DNA of 29,283 nt from Irineochytrium annulatum (taxonomy: Eukaryota; Chytridiomycota; Chytridiomycetes; Chytridiales; Chytridiaceae), in contig JADGJL010000243.1 in assembly GCA_027600665.1 (NCBI GenBank), forward strand, positions 1-29,283, in the 5' to 3' direction. This document shows, piece after piece, positions 12,195-20,940 of this stretch. Every line of letters begins with the position of its first letter. The first letter of the stretch is position 1. The translations under genes were made by a program, and so were the position numbers. The notes under the pieces were generated by a model. The model ran no database searches, was not told where the DNA came from, and saw nothing but the letters and a program-made list of their open reading frames with translations.

Positions 12195-12492
12195 TCCGCA
12201 GAATTGACAGCATCTACAATCCTTTTAACTTCAGCACAGCTAAAATTAATATATTAATGGTAAAATCTTGTATTTTTGCCTCTTTTTCCAAGCCCCGCCG
12301 ACATTATCATCGTTGCAGTTAGTGCGGACTACGCTACGCGACTTCACGAGCTCGCTCACCGCCTCCACATATACCACAGCAGGGCCACAACACAGCTTAT
12401 CGTCACGCGGCCCCCGCGCCGGCTGCTTCAGGCCTCGACCGAGCAAGGTCACCAACCTCAACTTCATTCAGGCCACGCGAAAAGTTTACTTC
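12195..12492. promoter_or_regulatory. Divergent promoter region between BST1 and the small + strand gene
   Basis: About 300 bases separate the BST1 start (-) from the first + strand start. The part next to BST1 (12230-12285) is AT-rich with TTAATATATTAA-like sequence. The + strand frame is open here but lacks a convincing start, so a 5' extension of the small gene cannot be excluded. Confidence 0.4.
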
Positions 12493-12821
12493 ATGTCTGC
12501 AGATATCAATAGCACTTCTGGTTCTGGAGCCCGTGTGCCACCAAGACCAGTAATTTGGCGAGGAATGCTTTCCACAAAGAGCCCGATCATGGCCTGCAGA
12601 TGCCGCTCGCTCACTGCGGCGACTTGGCTGCCCGGGTCGAATTGGGGATGGAACGCATCCATCCGTCCATCCCGGTGGTGCCGCCGAGGCCAAAAGGAGT
12701 GAACCCTAACTCCGCAATCCGCCCGTTGAATTGTCGGCCCCTCGTGAGCAAAGACACCCGGGTGTACGAATTTGACAACACCGGGAAGGTGGCCTCCTCA
12801 AGCCTCATAAGCTTTCTGTGA
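12493..12821 (+). CDS. Small hypothetical protein, two exons
   Basis: I do not recognise this product. The proposed exons are 12493-12549 and 12600-12821, joined by a 50-nt GT-AG intron (GTAATT...CTGCAG) that keeps phase 0 and matches the local intron size. The spliced protein is 92 residues, beginning MSADINSTSGSGARVPPRP and containing IHPSIPVVPPRPKGVNP. It is proline-rich, with no membrane helix or signal peptide. It lies head to head with BST1 and ends only 31 nt before the sulfite oxidase ATG, so that gene's promoter would overlap it. The alternative is that the stretch is simply the sulfite oxidase promoter and leader. The support is phase and intron size only. Confidence 0.35.
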
Positions 12822-12852
12822 TCTCATAGCTGTTTGTTGTTGAACGTTGACG

Positions 12853-14761
12853 ATGAAGAGGTCGCTCGGCTCCCGCCTGATCAGGCAGGCGCACTTGCTG
12901 CCTTACCATCATGGTCTCATACCTTTCGTAAGAGCTACGAATGTCGACTCGATCTAACGACTATCAGCGGATATCACGGAAGTTCCAGAGCACCGGACGT
13001 CCAAGCGGTGGCTCTTCATTTTGGGGAGTCGCTCTCGGCGTGGGAACGGTGGCCGGCGTTTTGTCTGTGTTCGCTGTGACCCGAACGACCGTACATCTGG
13101 AAGGAAACGCTGGACCGCTCGTGAAGTCGAACTCGAAAGATGGCCATGACTCCAGCTGGAGCCTTTCTACCATTGTTGGCATGTTATCGCGGTCCGATTC
13201 TTCGAAAGACTGTCGTGCTGGCAAAAAGCGTTCAGTCTCGAGCTCATCTGGTCTGCCACTGTTTGAAAGAGCCGAAGTTCGATCTCACAACTCGAAGGAG
13301 AAGGGCATTTGGGTCACGCGTGGCGACAAGGTGTACGACATCACCAAATTCGTTGACATTCACCCGGGAGGGGAGCGCATCCTCCTTGCCGCCGGGCGAT
13401 CGATCGACCCCTTCTGGGCCATCTTTTCAATTCATCAAAGCGAGTCGACGGCCGAGCTTTTAGAGCAATATCGAATCGGCGATCTAATCCCAATGGCGGA
13501 CGACCCGTCTTCGAACGACGGTGCTGACGATCCGAGCAACGCTTTGGCGGCCTTGTTCTCCAATGAGCCCGAGCGACATCCGTCCCTGATCGTCCACGCC
13601 TCGAAACCCTGTAACGCCGAATCACCTCCGGAAGCTTTGACACAGTCTTTCACGACACCAAATGAACTTTTCTACGTCCGCAATCATCTACCTGTTCCCA
13701 AAATCGACGAGAAGGAGTTCCGGCTCAAAATCGACGTTCCCGGAAGGAAAGAAGGGCTGTCGCTCACCTTGGAAGATCTGAAGACCCGTTTCCCAAAAGT
13801 TACCGTAATGGCGACACTTCAATGTGCTGGTAACCGTCGACAAGAAATGAACTCGTCGAAAGCGGTCAAGGGCCTACTCTGGAGGCGCGGAGCGATCGGG
13901 AACGCAGTCTGGTCCGGCGTCAGACTCTCCGATGTTCTGAAAGCCGCTGGCTACGAGATGGAACCTGACTCAAACTTCGCCGCTGGAAAGAAAGACGGCC
14001 TGGTGGTACCCGTCGGAACGCCCGTCGACGAGCTCGAAGATGCCAGCCTGACGCAACACCTCATCCTCGAAGGCGCGGAGGGTTACGGAGCCTCAGTCCC
14101 TCTCGTCAAGGTCTTGAACCCGTTTGCCGACGTCGTACTGGCCTACGAAATGAACGGTGAGCCGCTCCCGCGCGATCACGGGTACCCGCTCCGCGCCGTC
14201 GTGCCTGGACACGTGGCGGCGAGGTCGGTGAAGTGGCTGCAAAAGATATCGGTGTCCGATGAGGAGAGCATGTCCCACTGGCAGAGGAAAGATTATAAGG
14301 GTTTTGGGCCGTCGAAGACTCTGGAGGAAAGCAAATATGAGGCATCTCAGAGCATTCAAGAGCTGCCGATCCAGAGCGCGATATTGTTTCCGAAGGAAGG
14401 AGAACAAGTGAGCGTCGTCGAAGCCGGCGGGCAGAGGTATATTCCGGTGACTGGATACGCGTGGTCGGGGGGAGGCCGGGGCATCGTCAGGGTTGACGTC
14501 TCGGTCGACGGCGGGAAGACATGGAACGACGCCGAGCTTTTGAGGCGGCCAGGGCAGCCGAAGGGTCGGGAGTGGGCGTGGACGCAGTGGGAGACGCGGG
14601 TACCGGTCCCGAAAGACGCCGAGGTTATTGAGATTATCTGTAAGGCGGTAGATACGAGCTACAACGAGCAGCCAGAGCGGATGGAGAGCGTTTACAACGT
14701 GCGGGGTGTTTTGGTCAGTGCATGGCACCGCGTCAGAGCCCTTCCGCGTAGCGAGCCGTAA
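12853..14761 (+). CDS. SUOX: Sulfite oxidase with cytochrome b5 domain, mitochondrial
   Basis: The enzyme oxidises sulfite to sulfate in the mitochondrial intermembrane space, passing electrons through its b5 heme to cytochrome c. Exon 1 (12853-12927) encodes 25 residues rich in Arg/Leu/His (MKRSLGSRLIRQAHL...), a typical import presequence. A 40-nt intron with a CTAAC branch site leads to exon 2 (12968-14761), beginning RISRKFQSTGR, a plausible cleavage site. The protein is 622 residues. A hydrophobic segment at about 44-63 fits an inner-membrane sorting signal. The b5 domain has HPGG (heme His157) and FSIHQSE (His181). The molybdenum domain has LQCAGNRR, with the Mo-ligand Cys at about 311, AIGNAVWSGVRL and RDHGYPLRAVVPGH, followed by the dimerisation domain. 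An ATG at 12941 lies inside the intron and would remove the presequence. The b5-plus-Mo layout matches animal sulfite oxidase. Confidence 0.93.
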
Positions 14762-15028
14762 CACAAGTCAAATTAGTCCGCAACCCATCCAATTTCGACC
14801 TCCTTGCATTACGCAACTGTTTTGGAACAACTAGACTACCTTCTACTCAATATAATTTGTCGATGTTTTGCGGCGTCTTGCCATTAATCGTTCCAACATC
14901 ATTGACAGAGATGGTCCATCGGTCAAAATTTGGCGCCGCGCATCATCACGTCTATAGTTCAACTTTCATACTCGTTCGCTGCGACCAGCGCTGTGCCGCC
15001 TCTTGGCCTCCTCATTCTCCTCCCTTGA

Positions 15029-16388
15029 ATGTCGTTCAAAAAGCGGGGGAAGCCAGCAGCCCCGCAGCCCTTGTCAGCCGTGGCTTCTCCGTCGTTCTGC
15101 CGCGTCTCTGCAAAGACCGGCTCGGTTCAGACATCTTCGGGCATCCCTTCCCTCGATGCAGCATTCGGCGGGGGCATATCCGCGGGGTCTTTGGTGCTTC
15201 TTCAAGAGGACAGAGGGACGAACTACGCCTCCTTAATCTTGCGTTATTACCTGGCACAGGGCCTCACCGCCGGCCACAACATCTTGCTTGCGGGTGGCAC
15301 CGGAGGCTCGCAGTCGTCCCCTAAAGAAATTCTTGAGTCTCTTATGTGCCCCGTTGGCGTCGACGACGCGGCGAATGCAGATGACGACGCGAAGGTGGAG
15401 GCCCAAAGCTGGGGCGGCGGGAGGACGATGGGGTTTCTGCGCCAAGATGACTCCATGAGGATAGCGTGGCGGTACCAAAACATGCCAAAAGTGAAATCTG
15501 GGGCAGCCGACACCGATAAGAAAGGTAGCTTCCCCGACTTCCGGTTTTACACACATAAACTAATACTAGCTCAGAGGAGGCATACTGCTTTAAATTTGAC
15601 ATAACTAAAACCATTGCTGCGACGATGTTGGCCGAAACCGCACACTTAGTCGTCACCGTAGACATGCGCGATTTGGTAAGTACGGGCGAACCCTCGTTTG
15701 TTCGTCTGTACAAAGCCATGCGTCACGCGGTTCTGGGTTTTCATGAGACGTAGGCGTCCAAAAATCTTCTTTGCGTTCCAAAGTCAATGATTCACCACAG
15801 AAAGGGTCAGTTTCTACGCATTGCCATCCACTCTCTGGCACCGCCTCACTGGAAAATGGACGCAAATTCTTTCTCGGTGCGGCGGAGCGAAACGAAAAAT
15901 AACTGATGTGGTCTAAAGGTACTGTTTCGATTTCTAGCGTCCATTCGGTGTTTGCTGCGGAATGCATTGGCGTCTTGCATGATCACCGTTCCGACGGATG
16001 TGTATGGTGACATCTGTGGTACATCGTCACCGTCCATACGGCGGCTGCAGCATGCTTGCGATGCTGTGATTGAAGTTGAATCGTTTGCAGGTACGACGGA
16101 CTCTTACCGGAAACACACTAAACTGAAACTATAGGCTCGAAGCGCAATTTTTCTCCAGCATACACCTCCGATTACCATGGTTTTACTCATGTTCACAAGC
16201 TGGCGAAGGTTGATTGTTTAACGAGCGGTACGGCCTTTTCGGAACCCGACCTGCATTCCCTCGCGTTTAGGGTACGGAGGAAGAGATTTGCTCTCGAGCC
16301 GTTTCAGCTGCCGCCAGAGGCGGACGATGGGTCGGCGGGCGACTCGACTTGCAGCGTAGGCACTGCCAACGACCCACTCAGTTTTTAG
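15029..16388 (+). CDS. ELP4: Elongator complex subunit ELP4 (PAXNEB family)
   Basis: Elp4 forms the RecA-like Elp456 ring of Elongator, needed for wobble-uridine modification of tRNA. Exons are 15029-15524, 15575-15675, 15754-15876, 15919-16090 and 16135-16388 (introns 50, 78, 42 and 44 nt), giving 381 residues with every phase closing. The start MSFKKRGKP is followed by TSSGIPSLDAAFGGGISAGS, the degenerate P-loop region typical of Elp4, then LILRYYLAQGL and WRYQNMPK. Later exons give FKFDITKTI, GQFLRIAIHSLAPPHW, FLASIRCLLRNALASCMITVP, VIEVESFAG and SDYHGFTHVHKLAKVDCL. The end FALEPFQLPPEADDG is the usual Elp4 C-terminus. Intron 3 has the unusual donor GTGCGG. An AATAAA occurs 3 nt after the stop. 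Confidence 0.9.
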
Positions 16389-16391
16389 TTT

Positions 16392-16397
16392 AATAAA
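16392..16397 (+). terminator. AATAAA just after the ELP4 stop
   Basis: A canonical polyadenylation hexamer starts 3 nt past the ELP4 stop and about 70 nt before the SURF1 ATG. It supports separate ELP4 transcripts, but the same bases fall inside a possible 48-nt bridging intron. Confidence 0.45.
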
Positions 16398-16466
16398 GCG
16401 CACACTTCTTTTTGTTAAAATTGCGAAGCCACTGGTGAACGATTTGACAAGTTTGTGAGCAACTCG

Positions 16467-17463
16467 ATGTCGCTGCATCCTTCGCTGTGGTCTATCCCTG
16501 CCATTACCTTCGGCCTGGGGACGTGGCAGCTTTACCGGCTTAGATGGAAGCTGGATCTAATTGATAGCGCTAAGGCGCGTATGGCTAGCGAGGCCGTGCC
16601 ATTCTCCGTATTTCAAAGGTAGACGACCAGTCACATATCTATCGATAATAGAATGGAGGTCGGGCCGGCCAGATGAATTTCAACGCGTCTTGCTGACCGG
16701 TCGCTTCATCAATGACAAGGAAATGCACGTGGGACCTCGCGGCAGAGGGTCTGGTGGAAGCGGTCAGCAGACACAGGAGCCGCCGTCGGCTGGCTACTTC
16801 ATTATCACCCCGTTTCAAATGGACGGAGTGCGGGCACTGTTAAATCGGGGATGGGTTCCACGCGGGAACAAAGAGCCTTCCACGCGAACGCAAGCTCAGG
16901 TGCGGCGCTTCGTTATTAAACGCGCTAACTGATAAGCAGGTGGAAGACCTCGTCAGCGTCGAGGCGGTGCACAGGCGCGGGGAATCGGTATGTGAAGCAA
17001 CAAAACTTTTTTATGCTTACGAAGCTTACAGCCAGGGATGTTTCCGGCAAACGTTCCAGGTTTGTTCTGTTCGCCAAACGGCAAAAATCTTATTTTTTGC
17101 AGAAAAGAATCAGTGGTATTTTGTGGATGTTGACAAGATGGCTTCAGAGACAGATAGCGAGGCGTCGATTTTTGACATTATATCAGGTACTTTCGATTGT
17201 GGATAATGCTGCGAGACGTAACATTGACAAGATTCCGCCGTCAATCAGCGGCTACTTCAGCTGCCGGGTGCTCCGCAGGCCCGGGGACCCGATATAAACA
17301 TTCGGAACAACCATGCAGTTTATGCGTTCACGTGGTAAGGCAACAGGCAGGGTCAATGTTCCCTGTTCCTTTTTGGTCTCTCTTACTATACCTCTCTCAT
17401 GTCAGGTATGGCCTGAGCGCCTTCACCACATTAATGTTGATGAAGGGTAGACGAAGATTGTAA
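16467..17463 (+). CDS. SHY1: SURF1/SHY1 cytochrome c oxidase assembly factor
   Basis: Surf1/Shy1 is an inner-membrane mitochondrial protein needed for Cox1 maturation. Exons are 16467-16618, 16659-16899, 16940-16987, 17032-17059, 17103-17186, 17232-17334 and 17406-17463; introns are 40, 40, 44, 43, 45 and 71 nt, and all phases close. The first helix is SIPAITFGLGTWQLYRLRWK. The middle has FQRVLLTGRFINDKEMHVGPR, GYFIITPF and LLNRGWVPRG, then PEKNQWYFVDVDKM, rebuilt across a 28-nt exon. The end is NIRNNHAVYAFTWYGLSAF, covering the second helix. At 237 residues it is shorter than SURF1 (about 300), because helix 1 begins only about 8 residues after the chosen ATG and no targeting presequence is present. 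The start is therefore doubtful: the frame is open upstream to 16419, and an unrecognised 5' exon is likely. Confidence 0.88.
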
Positions 17464-17563
17464 ATTTATAATACCCACAATCTGGCTGCCGCACAAACAT
17501 TGCCGTTGTAGTGGCTTGCCGTCCGTGTCGATGTCGGATTAGAAATAGACGGCCAGCTCGAAT

Positions 17564-19218
17564 ATGACGACAAAGGCTCCAGTCATCCCTCGGCTCGAGG
17601 ACTTCGACATCCACGCCACTCGGGGTTTCTTGCTGGCGGATCCTCCGCCTCTGCGTCGGCTTCCACCGCATTATGAGCCGTGGGAACTCGTCCTGGACGA
17701 TTTGACCGCTCTTCTCCTTGCTGGCGCCTTGAGAGACCGAGTTGGCAAGGTACGCGTCTCCGTTGCCGCCGATGGTTGTCTGGTTGCTGTGGAGGCTGAT
17801 TACGGACGTATCGCCAGCTCCCTCTACTTGACACGGCGCGGCTTAAGGATTTGCGGGAGTGGAAGCGCGCCTATGTGGTCCTGTCTTTCATCGGCCAAGC
17901 GTACATCTGGGGCAAGAATGAAGACGTGGCAACGGTAAACTTCCTGGGGCGGCGCCGACAGCTGATCATAATGCAGGTTCTACCAAAAGCGATTGCTGTT
18001 CCGTGGTGTAAAGTGTGCGTGAAACTGGATACTAAACCTGTGATCACCTACGCCGTGAGTGGAATGGATGGAGGTGAACGTTAAAGCTTTATTAGGGTGT
18101 GGAATTGTACAATTTTAAGTTGCTGGATCCGAAGGGACCTTGGGATCTTAATAATATAGCGCTGCTGCACACGTTTTCTGGAGCTATGGATGAGGTCGGG
18201 TTACATTTGAAGGCAGGCCGAATGCTGAGAGAACAACAGGCATGGTTTTTCCTTATCAGTATTGCCATCGAAGCCGCTGGGGCCCCTGCCTTGCCTGCCA
18301 TTGTCGAGGCTCTCCACTGTGTCAAGCGGAGAGAGATCGGTCCTCTCGCAATACAGTTGGGTGTAATAGCTGACGCCATCGGCGTTATCAACGGGATTTT
18401 GTTGCGAATGTATGAGAAGGTGGGGTTCTGCATTGTAATTGTATGCTGACATGTTAGCGCCGCAGAACGACCCTCATATCTTCTTCCACCGAGTTAGACC
18501 CTACGTGAACGGATGGGAGAAATCGGAAGACGTGCCATCCGGGGTGCTGTACGAAGGGGTTGCCGCCGAGGAGGTGCGGTTCGGAGAATACGTACCGAAC
18601 GGTGCGGCGGAGTACGACGATGTGGGCGGCAATCGAGTCCTCAAGGGAACGTATGGGAAGTATGCCGGAGCGAGTGCGGGACAAAGCACGCTTATGCATG
18701 TGCTGGACGTCGCACTCGGCATAAACCACTACTCGGCGTCGCAATACGAGGCGATCGATGCGGATCGGCCGCAGTCAGTTGAGTCGCTGCTTTCGTCGTC
18801 GCCTGTTGGCTCCCCGTCGCCAAGGACATCACAGGCGGGACGGCCAGGCAGCGGCGTGAACATCATTCACGAGATGAGAAAGTACATGCCGGGAGCGCAT
18901 CGAGAGTTCTTGGCCGCTGTGGAGAACTCCTTCTCCATTCGGGCTTTTGCGAAGGAAGCTCTAGCGGAGGATCCGGATAACGAGGCGGTGCAGCAGCTGG
19001 TTCGCGAGTTCAACAGATGCATAGACGGCTTAAAATCCTTTCGGGATAAGCACATTCAGATCGTGTCGGTTTACATCATTATCCCGGCACACCGGAAAAA
19101 GAATGAGGTTGGTCACCAGGGCGCTCCAGCGGACATTCAGTCGGAACGCATCCAGAAAGGGCTTCTGGCACGAGGAACCGGAGGGACAAGTACTAGCATC
19201 TTGTGCGAGCTTTTCTGA
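17564..19218 (+). CDS. BNA2: Indoleamine 2,3-dioxygenase (tryptophan catabolism, BNA2-type)
   Basis: This heme enzyme opens the indole ring of tryptophan to N-formylkynurenine, the first step of the kynurenine route to NAD. Exons are 17564-17749, 17818-17934, 17977-18054, 18096-18419 and 18466-19218 (introns 68, 42, 41 and 46 nt, all phase 0), giving 485 residues. Family signs are LEDFDIHATRGFLLADPPPL, RAYVVLSFIGQAYIWG, LPKAIAVPWCKVC, GPWDLNNIALLHTFSG, NDPHIFFHRVRPYVNGW and AGQSTLMHVLDVALG, then MRKYMPGAHREFL. FRDKHIQIVSVYI carries the expected proximal heme His at about 431, and RGTGGT is near the end. A Ser/Pro-rich insert lies at about 335-365. Introns 1 and 2 lack in-frame stops and could be missed by a gene caller. 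The gene starts 100 nt after SURF1. Confidence 0.93.
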
Positions 19219-19372
19219 CGCCTGTTTTCTCTAGACCTTATTCCGTTTTTAAAGCAAACAAGAAATGAAACGTCAATAATGGCCATCAGACAATGAACGC
19301 TTCTTATTTTGTCGTCAGTTTTTCGCCAATTGTTGAACCAGTATCCAAGAAATGCATGCTCACATCAATGGT

Positions 19373-19378
19373 TTTATT
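19373..19378 (-). terminator. Polyadenylation signal for the SR-protein gene (minus strand AATAAA)
   Basis: AATAAA on the minus strand lies about 230 nt past the SR-protein stop, in the 388-nt gap between the convergent IDO and SR genes. I see no gene in this gap. Confidence 0.45.
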
Positions 19379-19606
19379 AGATTTACCAAGCTCTGTACCG
19401 GCATATTAAGTGACAAATCGTCGGAGTTCCCGCTCACAATCACTCTGCAACCGTGCAATTATTATTAAAAAGGCGTTGTTGAACCAAGGTACGCCGCAGT
19501 GGGCCGCAACACGCCAAAAAGATGATAGCAGTGCGCCAAATACTCGATCTCTTCGCGACATCTCTCATCTCCATACTCTCGCTAACACTCTAATCTCTCA
19601 ACTCCA

Positions 19607-20832
19607 TCAATCCTTTGGTGTTGGCGATCGCTTTTCTTTCGTCCCTGCATCCAAACTTCGCGAGCGTGCGCGCTCACGATGGCCCCCGTCCCTAGAACGG
19701 GAGCGGCGCCTGTCTCCAGAACGGTCCCTGCCCCTAGAGCGGTCTGCGTCGCGATCGTCGCGACGATCTCGGTCACGGTCGTCCTCTCGGCTGGACCGAT
19801 CCTGTTATGAATAAAGAAAAGCTCAGATCAAATAGCTCTAAAGTAAAACTTGCCTCTTTAACAGTCATAGCTTTGCCTTCATATTCGTACCCGTCGTACA
19901 ATCGTATAGCCTCGTCCATCTCCTCGCGGCTATTGAACTCAACGACTCCCATACCATCCTTCTCAACATCGGTATACAACACGTTCCCCGCCTTCCTCAT
20001 CAAATCTTTGAGGTTCTAGGAAGAGTCTTAGTACGCAACAGCTATTGCGATAGCACAATTGAGCGACGTTGACCAGCGTCATCCGTTCAAAGTCCCTCGC
20101 CCTTACGTAGCCCAGTGCAGACAAAAAAACAAACGTCGCAGACCACAGAGCCAGGGCCAAAAAACAGTGGCTCTCTAAAAAATCCCGACAGATAAGGGGC
20201 TTACGTGGTGGCGCTTAAGGCGGCGCAGATCAAGTACGGAGAACAATAACATTACCTGCCAAGAACACCTCGAAGACAAATTGTCAACTATGAGCTTGTA
20301 TTTTCCTCTTGTTGTTGGCGCAAAGTGCTCCTGCCGCTCGCGCCGTTCGGGCCGCCGTCCTTCCTTGGTCCTCGCAAATTCTACTTGTATCCTAACCAAA
20401 GAAATCAATACAAAGTTTATTGCCACGCAAGAAAAACAGTGGGTCCGAAAACGCGAAGTCTTGTACCTATCGCCAAGATACTTGATGCCGTCCAGCTCGT
20501 GAACGGCGTCCTTCGCGTCCCTCTTTGGTGAATCGCAGATGAGAAACAATCCAGTCTCAACGGTTGCCGAGTACCTCATGATCAAACTCGACGAACGCAT
20601 ACCCGGAAAGAGTGCGGATCTCTATCACAGGGCCGAACTCCGTCACAAGCTTTTTAATCTCACGCTCGCTCACGTCTCTGGGGAGCCTGCCTAAAACGAA
20701 GAGGGCATTAGCACACGAGAGCATTCGCAGACGAGTCAATGTTCTTGCATGAAGACCGCTGTGCTTTCGTATGGTTGACCAGTTTGCAGACGACTCAGTA
20801 TACTTGCCTATGTAGATACGGGATCGCGACAT
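19607..20832 (-). CDS. SRSF1-like SR splicing factor (two RRMs plus RS tail)
   Basis: SR proteins bind exonic RNA and recruit the spliceosome. Exons (minus) are 20832-20808, 20690-20575, 20522-20467, 20391-20256, 20015-19854 and 19801-19607, giving 229 residues with all phases closing. RRM1 begins MSRSRIYIGRLPRDVSE (RNP2) and includes LSGYAFVEFDHERDAKDAV (RNP1). RRM2 has KYKLIVDNLSSRCSWQNLKD at about 96-115; the SWQ(D/N)LKD signature is the mark of the SRSF1 pseudo-RRM. VEFNSREEMDEAIRLYDG follows. Residues 166-229 are an RS/RD-rich tail (DRSSREDDRDRDRRDD...). Introns 1 and 5 fit only with GC donors (AG|GCAAGT). Intron 4 (240 nt, with a TACTAAG branch site) is much longer than its neighbours. 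The start is 108 bp from the divergent gene A. Confidence 0.9.
19802..19853 (-). other. GC-AG intron 5 of the SR-protein gene
   Basis: AAAGAG is followed by GCAAGT, and the acceptor is ATAACAG (52 nt, phase 0). It joins RRM2 (MTVKE) to the RS tail (DRSSRED). Use of the GT four bases downstream shifts frame and stops within about ten codons, removing the RS tail. Confidence 0.72.
20691..20807 (-). other. GC-AG intron 1 of the SR-protein gene
   Basis: The exon end ATAG is followed by GCAAGT, the classic GC-AG donor, and the acceptor is TTTTAG. Only this boundary gives IYIG|RLPRDV, the expected RRM1 start. The GT four bases downstream would shift frame and reach a stop after about ten codons. 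Confidence 0.75.
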
Positions 20833-20940
20833 GTTCGGCGACGGGTTGAATGGAGCTGTGAGGTGATGGCGGAGTGCTTCGCAGAATCCTGTTCGGACAC
20901 ACTTACTTGAGAGCGCCATCCTCCTCACACCTCCACGCGA
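20833..20940. promoter_or_regulatory. Short divergent promoter between SR gene and gene A
   Basis: Only 108 bases separate the two start codons, which point away from each other, so both 5' leaders and any core promoters must share it. I see no clear TATA box or repeated operator-like motif. Confidence 0.5.

Noticed and set aside
12941..12967. ATG at 12941 as the sulfite oxidase start
   Set aside because: It falls inside a well-formed 40-nt intron with a CTAAC branch site; the upstream exon encodes a much better mitochondrial presequence.
16571..16660. Acceptor at 16653 (AATAG) for SURF1 intron 1
   Set aside because: It gives the wrong phase and an early stop. The acceptor at 16658 restores FQRSGRPDEFQRVLLTGRF and a 40-nt intron.
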